From: Triticum aestivum
Lineage: Eukaryota > Streptophyta > Magnoliopsida > Poales > Poaceae
DNA length: 64,000 nt
NCBI RefSeq assembly: GCF_018294505.1
Contig: NC_057808.1
Location: 225,801,684-225,865,683 of the forward strand
Reading direction: 5' to 3'
Shown here: one piece after another, positions 24,909 to 37,600 of the stretch
How the letters are laid out: the number at the start of each line of letters is the position of its first letter
Numbering within the stretch: the stretch's first letter is position 1
Program-made: the position numbers and the translations under genes
The notes under the pieces: model-generated
What the model saw: only the letters and a program-made list of their open reading frames with translations
What the model was told of the DNA's origin: nothing
The model's database searches: none

Positions 24909-25403
24909 CATGCCCGTCGTGCAATGCAACGGGCGCGAAAGACGGCGGTAGCCCTCGCGGTTGTGGACATTGGTGACGCGGAGTCGCATCCGCTAGTGCC
25001 CCGTATGGTGCACTAGTCCGGGCGCCGCAACCGTGTCGTAGTGGATGTCGTCGGCTCCTCTTAGGACGGATCCATCATCGATCTCACCTCCACCGGCACC
25101 GTCAGGGTTCTAGGCTCCGCTGAGGACGAGTAAGGCATGGGAGATGGCGGCGCCTTGAGTCTTGTGAGCCGGTCTGTGTACCATGTCCTACTCTACCTCG
25201 CCGACTACCAGACCAACACTACGAGGGGTGCAGCCAGCCGTCGGGCGTGGGCATGGCGGAGTCGGACTAGCTCGGCTTAGATTAGGTCTTTGTTGCATGT
25301 AATAGTATGGATTTGAGATTTCTAAATTAAGGTATCCGGTTGTGAAAAGGATTGTCGATAACTGGCTCGTAACTGTCAGCAGACGGATCCGGACGCTCGG
25401 GGG
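24909..25403 (+). mobile_element. Har-1, 3' part of a small DNA transposon with ORF remnant
   Basis: This is 495 bp of GC-rich then AT-rich sequence outside any LTR element. It continues at 63604-63647 beyond Gyp-3. A decayed reading frame near 25040-25131 ends in IDLTSTGTVRVLGSAEDE and a stop, with one internal stop. Together with the GAGCATC-type end at 63641-63647 (reversed) and an adjoining TTA, this suggests a Harbinger-like element carrying a gene fragment. The assignment is tentative. Confidence 0.4.
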
Positions 25404-26386
25404 TGATACGTCGCCAACGTATCTATAATTTTTGCTTGTTCCATGCTGTTATATTTTCATTCTTGGATGTTTTACAATCATTTTATAGCAACTTTATATC
25501 ATTTTTTGGACTAACCTATTGACATAGTGCCTAGTGCCAGTTGCTGGTTTTTCCTTGTTTTTTACTTCTCAGAAAAAATGTACCAAACGGAGTCCAAACG
25601 CAGCGAAACTTTTTGGAAATTTTTTCTGGACCAGATGACACTTGTTGGGCCAAAGAAGTACCAGAGGGGGGCTCTAAGAGGAGCACAACCCACCTGGGCG
25701 TGCCTGGGGGCCTAGGCGCACCCTGGTGGGCTATGCCCTCCTCGACCGCCTCCCGCACCGCCTCTTTGCTCTATAAATACCCCCAAAAATCCAAAAACCC
25801 TAGGGGAGTCGACGAAACACAATTCAAGCCGCTTCAAGTTCCAGAACCACCAGATCCAATCTAGACACCATCACGGAAGGGTTCATCATCGTCATTGGTG
25901 CCTCTCCGATGATGCGTGAGTTGTTCATTGTAGATCTACGGGTCCGTGGGCACTAGCTAGATGGCTTCCTCTCTCTCTTTTGATTCTTAATACAATGGTC
26001 TCTTGGGGATCTATTTGATGTAACTCTTTTTGCGGTGTGTTTGTTGGGATCCGATGAACTTTGAGTTTATGATCAGATCTATTTTATTCATGAAAGTTAT
26101 TTGAGTTTTGATCTCTTATATGCATGATTACTTATAACCTCGTATTTCTTCTTTAAATCTTTGGATTAGTTAGGCCGACTAGATCGTTTTTTCTTGCCAT
26201 GGGAAGAGGTGCTTCGTGACGGGTTCGGTCGTGCGGTGTTCTTTCACAGTGACAGAAAGGGCAGCAAGACACGTATTGGTCATTGCCATTATGGATAATA
26301 AGATGTGGTCTATTCCTAGATGAATATATCTTGTCTACATCATGTCATTGTTCTTATTGCATTACTCCGTTTTTTCATGAACTTAA
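25404..26386 (+). mobile_element. Gyp-3 5' LTR, left part
   Basis: It begins TGATACGTCGCCAACG after the target duplication GGGGG (25399-25403). A TATAAATA promoter box lies at 25772-25779. Cop-3 interrupts it at 26387; the target duplication is CTTAA on the left (26382-26386) and TTTAA on the right (57873-57877), one mismatch. The two LTR parts together give about 1580 bp, matching the 1597-bp 3' LTR. Confidence 0.9.
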
Positions 26387-28154
26387 TGATGGGAATCGTT
26401 GCATGGAAAACAGAAATTTTCTACACACACGCAATGATCTATCCATGGAGATGCATAGCAACTAGGGGGAGAGTGTGTCTACGTACCCTCGTAGACCGTA
26501 ACAGGAAGCGTTTATTCAATGCGGTTGATGTACTTGTACACCTTCGCGATCCGCCCGATCAAGTACCGAACGCACGGCACCTCCGCGTTCTGCACACGTT
26601 CAGCTCGGTGTCGTCCACGCCATCTTGATCCAGCAAGTGGGGCGAGGTAGTAGATGAGTTCAGTCAGCATAACAGCATGGTGATGGTGGTGGTGAAGCAA
26701 TCCCGCAGGGCTTCGCCTGAACATTGCGACTATCTAGAGTGGAGGAGTAAACTAGAGGCGGAGGGGTGCCGACACACGGCGTGGAATAAGCTGTGTATTG
26801 TGTGGCACCCCTCCCCCCACACACACACCCACATACATATATATATATATAGGTGTGGGAGGGAAGGAGGCAGCCCCTAGGGCGCCCCTAGTGGTGCGAC
26901 AGCAGCCCTAGGGCTCTTCCCTTTGGTGCACCCCCCTGCGAAATATTGGCAGAAGGGGGAGGGAAAAGGGGGGAGGCGCCCCCTTCTGTCCTCCCCCCTC
27001 TCCGGGATATGGTAACAGGAGGTGGCGCCTCCCCCTTCCATCTAATTGGGTGTGGCTGCCTTAGGGGGCGCACCAGCCCATGTGGGCTGGTGTGCAACCC
27101 TCTACTTGGCCCACTAAGGCTCAATACTCCCCCGTTGCCTCCGGAACCCCTTCCAGTATTCCGATAACTCTCCGGTGCATTACGAAACCATTTCGGAGAC
27201 CAAATAGCATCGTCCTATATATCAATCTTTTCCTCCAGACCATTCCGGAGCTCGTCGTCATGTCCGTGATCTCATCCGGACTCCGAACAACATTCGGACA
27301 CCAAACCACATAACTCATATAATACCAAATCGACATTGAATATTAAGCGTGCGGACCATACGGGTTTGAGAGCTATGTAGACATGACCGAGACACCTCTC
27401 CAGTCCATAACCAATAGCGGAACCTGGATGCCCATATTGGCTCCTACATATTCTACGAAGATATTTATCGGTCGAACCGTTATGACAACATACGTAATTC
27501 CCTTTGTCCATCGGTATGTTACTTGCCCAAGATTCGATCGTCGTATCTTCATACCTAGTTCCATCTCATTACCGACTAGTCTCTTTACTCGTTCCATAAT
27601 ACATCATCTTGTGACTAACTCCTTAGTCGTTTGCTTGCAAGCTTATGATGTATATTACCGAGAGGGCCCAAAGATACATCTCCGATACTCGGAGTGACAA
27701 ATCCTAATCTCGATTTATGCCAACCCAACAAACACCTTCATATATACCTGTAGAGCATCTTTATAATCACCCAGTTACGTTGTGACATTTGATAGCACAC
27801 AAGGCATTCCTCCGGTATCCGGGAGTTGCATAATATCATTGTTGAAGGAATAAGTATTTGACATACAAGAAAGCAGTAGCAATAAACTGTACGATCAAAT
27901 GCTAAGCTAACGGATGGGTCTTGTGTGATCCCGTTATCAAACGACAACACAAGTCTATGGTTAGGAAACCTTAACAATCTTTGATCAATGAGCTAGTCTC
28001 GTAGAGGCTCAGTAGGGACACGGTATTCGTTTATGTATTCACACATGTATTTAAGTTTCTGATCAATACAATTCTAGCATGAATAATAAACCTTTATCAT
28101 GTATAAGGAAATATAAAATAACAACTTTATTATTGCTTCTAGGGCATATTTCCA
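26387..28154 (-). mobile_element. Cop-3 3' LTR
   Basis: This 1768-bp minus-strand LTR ends at TTTCCA (28154). It is preceded on the minus strand by the purine tract AGTGCAAGTGGGA. It pairs with 56101-57872. An (AT)n run at 26836-26852 sits at the TATA position and is longer here than in the other LTR. Confidence 0.9.
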
Positions 28155-28180
28155 TCCCACTTGCACTAGAGTCAATAATG

Positions 28181-28330
28181 TAGTTCACATCGCCATGTGA
28201 TTAACACCAATAGTTCACATCGTCATGTGATTCACACTCATAGTTCACATCGCCATCTGACCAACACCCAAAGGGTTTACTAGAGTCAATAATCTAGTTC
28301 ACATCGCCATGTGATTAACACCCAAAGAGT
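28181..28330. repeat. Short tandem repeats in Cop-3, about 30-bp unit
   Basis: There are four imperfect copies of a unit built on AGTTCACATCGCCATGTGAT followed by a short ACACC-type spacer. They lie between the RNase H remnant and the 3' LTR. They look like a minisatellite born in the element and not like CRISPR: the spacers are nearly the same and there are no associated genes. Confidence 0.8.
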
Positions 28331-28454
28331 ACTAAGGTATGATCATGTTTTGCTTGTGAGAGAGATTTAGTCAACAGGTCTGCCACATTCAGATCCGTAT
28401 GTATTTTACAAATTTCTATGTCTACAATGCTCTGCATGGAGCTACTCTAGCTAA

Positions 28455-31343
28455 TTGCTCCCACTTTCAATATGTATCCAGATTGACTCAGAGTCATCCG
28501 GATCAGCGTTAAAGCTTATATCGGCGTAACCATTTACGACGAACTCTTTGTCACCTCCATAACCGAGAAACATTTACTTTGTCCTCTTTAGGTATCTAAG
28601 GATAATTTTGACCGTTGTCCAGTGATCTACTCCTGGATCACTATTGTACCCCCTTGCCAGACTCATGGCAAGGTACACAATAGGTCTGGTACACAATATG
28701 GCATACTTTATAGAACCTATGGCTGAGGCATAGGGAATGACTTTCATTCTCTCTCCATCTTCTGCCGTGGTCGGGTTTTGAGTCCTACTCAACTTCACAC
28801 CTTGCAACACATGCAAGAACCCTTTCTTTGACCGATCCATTTTGAAAATCTTCAAAATATTGTCAAGGTATGTGCTTTGTGAATGTCCTATTAAGCATCT
28901 TGATCTATCTCTATAGATCTTGATGCCTAATATATAAGCAGCTTCACCGAGGTCTTTCATCGAAAAACTCTTATTCAAGTATCCATTTATGCTATCCAGA
29001 AATTCTACATCATTTCCAATCAACAATATGTCATCTACATATAATATTAGAAATGTTACAGAGCTCCCACTTACTTTCTTGTAAATACAGGCTTCACCGA
29101 AAGTCTGTATAAAACCATATGCTTTGATCACCTCATCAAAGCGTATATTCCAACTCCGAGATGCTTGCACCAGTCCGTAGATGGATCGTTGGAGCTTTCA
29201 CACTTTGTTAGCACCTTTAGGATCGACAAAACCTTCTGGTTGCATCATATACAACTCTTCTTTAAGAAATCCATTAAGGAATGCAATTTTGGCGTCCATT
29301 TGCCAGATTTCAGAATCATAAAATGCGGCGATTGCTAACATGATTCAGAAGGACTTAAGCATCACTATGGGTGAGAAAGTCTCATCGTAGTCAACCCCTT
29401 GAACTTGTCGAAAACCTTTTGCGACAAGTCAAGCTTTGTAGATGGTGACATTACCATCAACGTCAGTCTTCTTCTTGAAGATCCATTTATTCTCAATGGC
29501 TTGCCGATCATCGGGCAAGTCCACCAAAGTCCACACTTTGTTCTCATACATGGATCTTATCTCAGATTTCATGGCGTCTAGCCATTTACCGGAATCTGGG
29601 CTCATCATAGCTTCTTCATAGTTCGTAGGTTCGCCATGGTCTAGTAACATGACTTCCAGGACAGGATTACCGTACCACTCTCGTGCGGAACGTGCTCTGT
29701 TCGACCTAGGAGGTCTAGTAGTAGCTTGATCTGAAGTTTCATGATCATCATCATTAGCTTCCTCTATAGTTGGTGTAGGCATCACGGGAACAGATTTCTC
29801 TGATGTGCTACTTTCCAAATTGAGAGAAGGTACAATTACCTCATCAAGTTCTACTTTTCTCCCACTCACTTCTTTTGAGAGAATCTCCTTCTCTTGAAAT
29901 GTTCCATTCTTAGCAACAAAGATCTTGCCTTCGGATCTATGGTAGAAGGTGTACCCAATCGTTTCCTTAGGGTATCCTATGAAGACGCACTTCTCCGATT
30001 TGGGTTCGAGCTTATCATGCTGAAGCCTTTTGACATAACTGTTGTAACCCCAATTTAAAAAAATGACATCTTAGGTTTCTTGCCAAACCACAGTTCATAA
30101 GGTGTCATCTCAACGGATTTAGACGGTGCCCTATTTAACGTGAATGCAGCTGTCTCTAATGCATAACCCCAAAATGATAGTGGTAAATCGGTAAGAGACA
30201 TCATAGAATGCACCATATCTAATAAAGTACGGTTATGATGTTCGGGCACACCATTACGCTATGGTGTTCCAGGTGGTGTGAGTTGTGAAACTATTCCACA
30301 CTATTTTAAATGAAGACCAAACTCATAACTCAAATATTCGCCTCCACGATCAGATCATAGAAACTTTATTTTCTTGTTATGATGATTTTCTACTTCACTC
30401 TGAAATTCTTTGAACTTTTCAAATGTTTCAGACTTGTGTTTCATCAAGTAGATATACCCATGCCTACTCTAATCATCTGTGAGGGTCAGAAAATAACGAT
30501 ACCCGCTGTGTGCTTCAATACTCATCGAACCGCATACATCGATAGTATTATTTCCAATAAGTCATTAGCTCGCTCCATTGTTCCGGAGAACTGAGTTTTA
30601 GTCAGTAGTATCAAATGGTTCGCAAGTATCAAATGAGTCATAATCAAGTGATTCCAAAAGCCCATCTGTATGGAGTTTCTTCATGCGCTTTACAGCAATA
30701 TGACCTAAACGGCAGTGCCACAAATATGTTGCATTATCATTATCAACTTTGCATCTTTTGGCATCAATATTATGAATATGTGTATCACTACGATCGAGAT
30801 TCAATAAACCATTTACATTGGGTGTATGACCATAGAAGGTTTTTATTCATGTAAATAGAACAACAATTATTCTCTGACTTAAATGAATAACCGTATCACA
30901 ATAAACATGATCCAATCATATTCATGCTCAACGCAAACACCATATAACATTTATTTAGGTCCAACACTAATCCCAAAGGTAGAGGGAGTGTGCAATGGTG
31001 ATCTTATCAACCTTGGAATCATTTCCAACACACATCGTCACCTCGCCCTTAACTAGTCTCTGTTCATTTTGCAACTCCTGTTTCGAGTTACTAATCTTAG
31101 CAACTGAACTGGTATCAAATACCCAGGGGCTACTATGAACACTAGTAAAGTACACATCGATAACATGCATATCAAATATACCTTTGTTCACTTTCCCATC
31201 CTTCTTATCCGCCAAGTATTTGGGGCAGTTCCGCTTCCAGTGACCATTTCCTTTGTAGTAGAAGCACTCAGTTTCAGGCTTGGGTCTAGCTTTGGGTTTT
31301 TTCATGGGAGCGGCAACTTGTTTTCCATTCTTCTTGAAGTTCC
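28455..31343 (-). pseudogene. Cop-3 pol, with end of gag, decayed
   Basis: Read right to left: end of gag with zinc knuckle near 31235-31275, reading CFYYKGNGHWKRNC (second Cys replaced by Tyr); protease with D-T-S where D-T-G is expected; integrase HHCC (30804-30598) and core (30249-30055); a reverse transcriptase linker (29869-29429); and reverse transcriptase (29170-28574) with YVDD at 29031-29042. RNase H begins near 28574 but is cut short around 28455. Frame breaks separate these segments. The segment order matches Cop-1, and the element is of the same lineage. The upstream gag continues at 54184 beyond CAC-1. Confidence 0.87.
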
Positions 31344-31501
31344 CACTACCGCAGGATGCTGCTAACGTGACACTACGATCAGAGACCCTTCGACGAAACT
31401 GTGTGCGATGCAATAATCGCAAATGGTGGTGTAAAAGAACTGTCAAAAAAAGGTGCAAAACGTTTGTGATGGCGGAGCCATCAAACACGGTTCATATTTT
31501 A

Positions 31502-31905
31502 GTTGCGTGTGCGATCCAGGGCATACGGTTCAGTCCAATGAACTGTTTGCGATGAGGCTGAACAAAAGGAATGGGCAGCCTAATGAAGGTGTGTGCGATA
31601 TAGAGCATACGGTTCACTCGGATGAACTGTTTGTGATTAGGCAACACAAAAGAAACGGTCAGCCAGATAAGTTGCGTGTGATTGAGGGCATACGCTTCAG
31701 AAGGATTAACTGCTTGGGACTAGGCAACAGAACAGAAACGGGTCAGCCAGATCAAAGTGTCTGTGATTGATGGCATACACTTCATATGGATGAACTGTTT
31801 GCGATTAGCCACAACAAACTCAAACAGTTAGATAGATCAACGTGTGTGCGCTAGATGGGCACACACATTCTAATTAAAAGAAGCATGTGCGATGGTAATA
31901 ACGAG
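31502..31905. repeat. CAC-1 left subterminal repeats, about 85-bp unit
   Basis: There are about five degenerate copies starting near 31502, 31589, 31671, 31755 and 31838. Each begins with a GTGTGCGAT-like motif, followed by GGCATACGGTTCA and ATGAACTGTTTGCGAT. In CACTA elements such subterminal repeats bind transposase. Confidence 0.75.
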
Positions 31906-31909
31906 CGCG

Positions 31910-34658
31910 TGTAGCGACCAGACCTCAAATGGTCTGTGCTGCTGTGCACCAGTGTCATCCCTGGATCAGTAATGCTGACACGCACAGTACAAATGGAGGA
32001 TTTATAACAGAGTAGCAATCACACACTTATTACATCGAATATCTCCAAAGAGAATAAGTATGAAAAATATGGCTTAAGGCCATCTAAAACGATAACAGCG
32101 GAAGACTTGGAAGATAAGTGAGTCCATCAACTCCAGCGGCATCACTGAGTATAAGACCACGACCTAAGGCACCTTACTCGTCGTCTGGAAAGTCTGCAAC
32201 ATGAAACGTTGCAGCCCGAAAACGGGTCAGCACATGGAATATGCTGGCAATGTAACACATAGAGAATAATGAACAGTAATAATGCTATACTACATGCATA
32301 TATGGCTGGTGGAAAGCTCTATGGTTAAAGTTTTTGCGAAAAGCCAATTTTTCCCTACTGCAAAGGAATAAATTTTATTTAACTATCATGGTGGTTGTTA
32401 AACATTGAGATGGTTGACAGCATCTCAATCCCAATTAAGAATCATCAATAACCCAACAAAATTAATTAAAAGTAACATGGTGATGAGATTCACATGATAA
32501 TCCAAGTACTAGATACTCAAGTTGTCCATAACCGGGGACACGGCTAACCATGATTAGTTTGTACACTCTGCAGAGGTTTGTGCACTTTTCCCCACAAGAC
32601 TCGATCGCCTCCGCTTGATTCTCGCACTACATGATGTTTGAGAAACGGATGACCGAGACACAGTCTTTCAGAAGTGTTTGCACCTTACGTATGGGTAGAC
32701 AGTTACACCTACTTTCCCCTACATCTGCTAGTCTACCACTGTAAGAGTTCACACAACTTAGTCAACTATGCTAGAGCCCATAATAGCTTGTGGCTGCACA
32801 CGGAAGTTTCTAGCATGAATAATCTTATGATCCCTTTGAACCTGGGTGGCGGTCCAAAAGAAAAACAGGCAATCCTGGAATACCCAGGTACCTCAATCCA
32901 CCCAGATGTGAGTTTTAGTTGCCACCTTAAGTAAACCATTAATTAACAATCTCACATCTGTCATGAATATCACTCAAACCCAATCCACGTCTACGAGCAT
33001 AGCATGGCAATATAATAGCAAACGTAGAAGTAACTCCCAAGGGTTTGATAAAAGAACAGGTAATAGGTACTACCTCAACTACTTCCCAATACCCACAATT
33101 TAATTAGATCCTAATCATGCAATGTTTGAGGAATTGATCTAATGCAATAAAAACTGGGTATGGAAGGTATGATCAAAGTGTTACTTGCCTTGCTGATGAT
33201 CCGCGAAACCTAGCGATTCGAAGTAACAAGCGGCACACTCCGGGTACTCTATCGCAAACAAACAAGCAAACAATAAGTACTCATCTAATGCACAGGTAAA
33301 ACTCGAATGAAAGATCCAACCAGAAAGTTCAACTTAAGAACTCCGGTTTGCAAAAAGAATCAACTCGAACGAAGCAACGAAAGTCAAACGGCGAAAGAAA
33401 CAAGCTTCGTTTACTAATCTGGATCTAGGTCAAATTTTACAGTAGCAAAAACTTGTTTGAGTAGGTTAAACGGAAAGAGAATTTCGAGACGAAACTCTAG
33501 GCGCTTGAATCGCCTGATTCCGATAAACGAGCGAAAAGTTAAACAGAAACGAAGATTCGATCAGAAATCGAATCTGAGATAATCGCGGAAAAATCCGACG
33601 AAAAAGAAAAACGGACGAACGGTTAAAGAACGGACGTTCGTTAACAGAGAAAATCCGACGAACGCGTTCGTTAAAACGAACGGGTCGGTGAACGTTCACA
33701 AAATAACAAAACCGAAAAAAAACCGATCTAGGGTTTTTTTTAAACGAACGGTTTTTTTTAAACAAAACCGGCAACGACGGCGAGGTATACCTCGTCAGGG
33801 CAGGGCTCCGGCGGGGCTCCGGCTGGCTCCGGCGAGGGCGGCAGGGTGCCGCGGGGTGCGGCGGGGCTCAGGGGGCTCGGGGGTGGCGAGGGGCGGCTCA
33901 GGTGGCGGGGTTCGGCGAGCGGCGGCGGCCTTCGGGCTCTGGCTCCGGCGGCGGGGTGCGGGGCAGGTGCGGGGCGGCGGCGGGGTGAGAGGGAGGGGGC
34001 GGCGGCGGGGTTTATAAAGACGGGGGAGGGGTGCTTGGAGGAGGGGGCAAGGCGCGGCGGCGGGGTGTTCGTGGCAGACACGGCGGCGGCGTCCGGCGTG
34101 CTCGCGGAGGAGAACGCGGAGATGGGCCGGCGGCTCGGCTGGGCCTCGGCCCGGTCGGCCGCGGCGCGGATTTTTTTTTAAAACGTTCCGTCGAAAAATT
34201 CGTAGAAAAATAAATAAAAATCCAAAAAAGATAAAACAAATTTTCCCCATCTAGTTAGAATATTTAGAACAGGGTGAACATTTGTTTGACACAAAAATAA
34301 ATTTTTGAAAACATGCAATATTTTTAATGCAATTAAAATTGCAAATAAATCCAATAAATTCCAATAAATGATTTTAACATTTTTCCTCCAATATTTCAAT
34401 TGTTTTGGAGAAGTCATATTTTCTCCTCTCATTTATTTTTAAATGAAATATTTTTCCGGAGAGAAAATAATTAAAACCAAAATCCTCGTTTTATTATTTG
34501 ATGAAAATCAAATATGAAAATTCGAGAAAATCCCCAACTCTCTCCGAGGGTCCTTGAGTTGCTTAGGATTTATCGAGGATTTGTCAAAATGCAATAAAAT
34601 ATGATATGCAATGATGATCTATGTATAACATACCAAATTGAAAATTTGGGATGTTACA
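31910..34658 (-). repeat. Gyp-4 3' LTR
   Basis: On the minus strand it starts TGTAACATCCC at 34658. A TATAAA box lies at about 34012-34018 (minus), in a strongly GC-rich block (33780-34170). Downstream of it, 33590-33700 is packed with GAACG and CGTTC motifs in both directions. Confidence 0.93.
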
Positions 34659-34672
34659 AACCTACCCCCCTT
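34659..34672 (-). other. Gyp-4 polypurine tract
   Basis: On the minus strand it reads AAGGGGGGTAGGTT next to the 3' LTR. The stop codon of gag-pol (TAA, 34671-34673) overlaps it. Confidence 0.85.
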
Positions 34673-37600
34673 AAGATGAATCTCGCCCTCGAGATTCGGG
34701 TTGGCTAGAAAACAGGTGGGAGTGGTCCTTCCGTAGATCTTCCTCTCGCTCCCAGGTGGCTTCATCTTCCGTGTGGTGACTCCACTGGACTTTGCAAAAC
34801 TTGATAACCTTACTGCGGGTAACTCGGCTGGCATACTCAAGAATCTTAACTGGTTTCTCCTCATAGGTCAAATCACTTTCCAGCTGAATTGCTTCCAGTG
34901 GCACAGTATCTCTCAGTGGTATCTCAGCCATCTCTGCGTGGCACTTCTTCAACTGGGAAACGTGAAATACATCATGAACTCCAGACAATCCTTCGGGCAA
35001 TTCCAGCTTGTAGGCAACCTCTCCCATACGTTCCAAAACTCTGTATGGTCCGATAAAACGGGGCGCTAACTTTCCCTTAACTCCAAAGCGCTTCACTCCT
35101 CGAAGTGGTGATACTCGAAGATAAACTCTGTCTCCGACTTCGTGAACTGTCTCCTTTCGTTTAGAATCAGCATAACTCTTCTGCCTGGACTGGGCTACCT
35201 TGAGCCTATCGCGAATCAACCTCACTTTCTGTTCAGACTCCTTAATCAAATCTGGTCCAAACAACTGACGGTCTCCAACTTCGTCCCATAACAACGGTGT
35301 TCTACACCTCCTTCCGTACAAAGCTTCGAAAGGGGCCATCTTCAAACTGGTTTGATAACTGTTGTTATAAGAAAACTCCGCATATGGCAAATTGTCGTCC
35401 CAACTAGATCCATAATCTAGTGCACAAGCTCTCAACATGTCCTCCAAAATCTGGTTGACTCTCTCGGTCTGTCCATCTGTCTGTGGGTGAAAAGCTGTAC
35501 TAAATTCTAGCCTGGTTCCCAATGTTTCATGTAACTGCTTCCAAAACTTCGAGGTAAATTGGGTTCCTCTGTCTGATACAATGGTCCTCGGAACTCCATG
35601 CAAACATACGATCCTGGTCATGTATATCTTTGCCAACTTAGCACTGGTGTAAGTGGTCTTCACTGGAATGAAATGAGCCACTTTCGTCAAACGGTCGACT
35701 ACAACCCATATTGAGTCATAGCCTGAACGAGTCCTGGGTAATCCCGTGATAAAATCCATGCCTATTTTATCCCACTTCCATTCGGGTATCGGCAATGGTT
35801 GTAGCAATCCTGCTGGCTTCTGATGCTCTGCCTTCACTCTCTGACATACATCACAAACTGCTACATACTCTGCAATATCCTTCTTCATTCCGGTCCACCA
35901 GAAAGTATTCTTCAGATCCAAATACATCTTGGTATTCCCTGGGTGAATCGAGTACGGTGAATCATGGGCTTCTTGCAAAATCAACTTCCTGATCTCCGGA
36001 TCATTTGGCACATAAACGCGGTCCTCAAACCATAAGGTATCGTGCTCATCCTCACGAAATCCCTTGGCTTTTCCTTTGCTCATCTTCTCCTTTATCTCTT
36101 CAATCTCCTTGTCTGTCTTCTGAGCTTCTCTGATCCTTTCCATCAAGGTAGACTGAATCTCCAGTGTCACTAAATAGCCTCTTGGGACTATCTCCAAACA
36201 TAGCTCGCGAAGGTCCTCGGCTAACTCCTGAGGTAACTCTCCTGTCATGAGGGTGTTGACATGACTCTTGCGGCTCAACGCGTCTGCTACTACGTTAGCC
36301 TTTCCTGGGTGATAATGCAATCTCATATCATAATCCTTAATGAGCTCCAACCATCTCCTCTGTCTGAGATTTAACTCCTTCTGCGTGAAAATATACTTCA
36401 AACTCTTGTGATCTGTATACACCTCACAATGGTTTCCGATGAGAAAATGTCTCCATGTCTTCAATGCATGCACCACGGCTGCTAACTCCAAATCATGCGT
36501 AGCATAATTCTTCTCATGGGGTTTAAGTTGTCGTGAAGCATATGACACAACTCTTCCTTCCTGCATAAGCACTGCTCCAAGTCCTCGACGAGAAGCGTCG
36601 CAATAAACTTCATAGTCCTTGCGTTGATCTGGCAGAATCAACACTGGTGATGTAACCAATCGTTTCTTCAACTCTTGGAAACTAGCTTCACATTCCTCAG
36701 TCCAATTGAATTTGGTGTCCTTCTTCAATAGCTCAGTCATGGGCTTAGCAATCTTCGAGAAATTCTCGATGAATCTCCGGTAGTATCCTGCAAGTCCAAG
36801 AAAACTCCGGATTTCTCCAACTGTCGTGGGTGATTCCCAACTTGTCACTGTGTCAACCTTGGCAGGGTCTACTGCTATTCCTTCTCCAGAAATAACATGT
36901 CCAAGGAATCCAACTTCCTTCAGCCAAAATTCACACTTGCTGAACTTGGCATATAACTGATGTTCTCTGAGCTTCTCAAGTACCAATCGCAAATGCTCCT
37001 CATGCTCTTCCTCATTCTTGGAAAAGACTAAAATATCATCAATGAACACCACGACGAACTTATCCAAAAACTCCATAAACACTTTGTTCATCAGGTTCAT
37101 GAAATAGGCAGGTGCGTTAGTCAGACCAAATGACATAACGGTATACTCATACAATCCATATCTGGTGGTAAAAGCCGTCTTAGGTATATCCTGCTCTCGA
37201 ATCTTTAACTGATGGTATCCTGATCGTAGATCGATCTTGGAAAATACTTTAGCTCCTTGTAGGCGGTCAAACAAATCATTGATCATCGGCAGTGGGTACT
37301 TGTTTTTGATGGTCACTTCATTCAATCCACGGTAATCAACAACCATCCTCAGCGATCCATCTTTCTTCTCCACTAGAAGTACTGGTGATCCCCAAGGTGA
37401 CGAACTTGGGCGAATATAGCCTTTATCCAGTAACTCCTTGATCTGCTTCTTAATTTCCTCCAAATCTTTTGCGGGCATCCTGTACGGTCTCTTAGATATT
37501 GGCCCTGTGCCTGGCAAAAGTTCAATCAAGAACTCAATGTCTCTATCCGGTGGCATGCCTGGCAACTCTTCTGGAAATACATCCGGATAATCCTTCACCA

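Noticed and set aside
28181..28330. CRISPR-like direct repeats.
   Set aside because: The spacers are not unique and the whole unit repeats. The setting is a plant retrotransposon with no cas genes.
32674..32934. Identical 86-residue + strand ORF at 32674-32934 and 40870-41130.
   Set aside because: Both lie in the two Gyp-4 LTRs, which are near-identical DNA. The ORF is antisense to the element and has no domain.
33688..34250. Long Pro/Arg/Ala-rich ORFs on both strands in the GC-rich part of the Gyp-4 LTR (also 41896-42486, and 48020-48457 in Gyp-5).
   Set aside because: They come from GC composition, overlap on both strands and lie over LTR promoter sequence. No domain is visible, and the frames differ between the two LTR copies.
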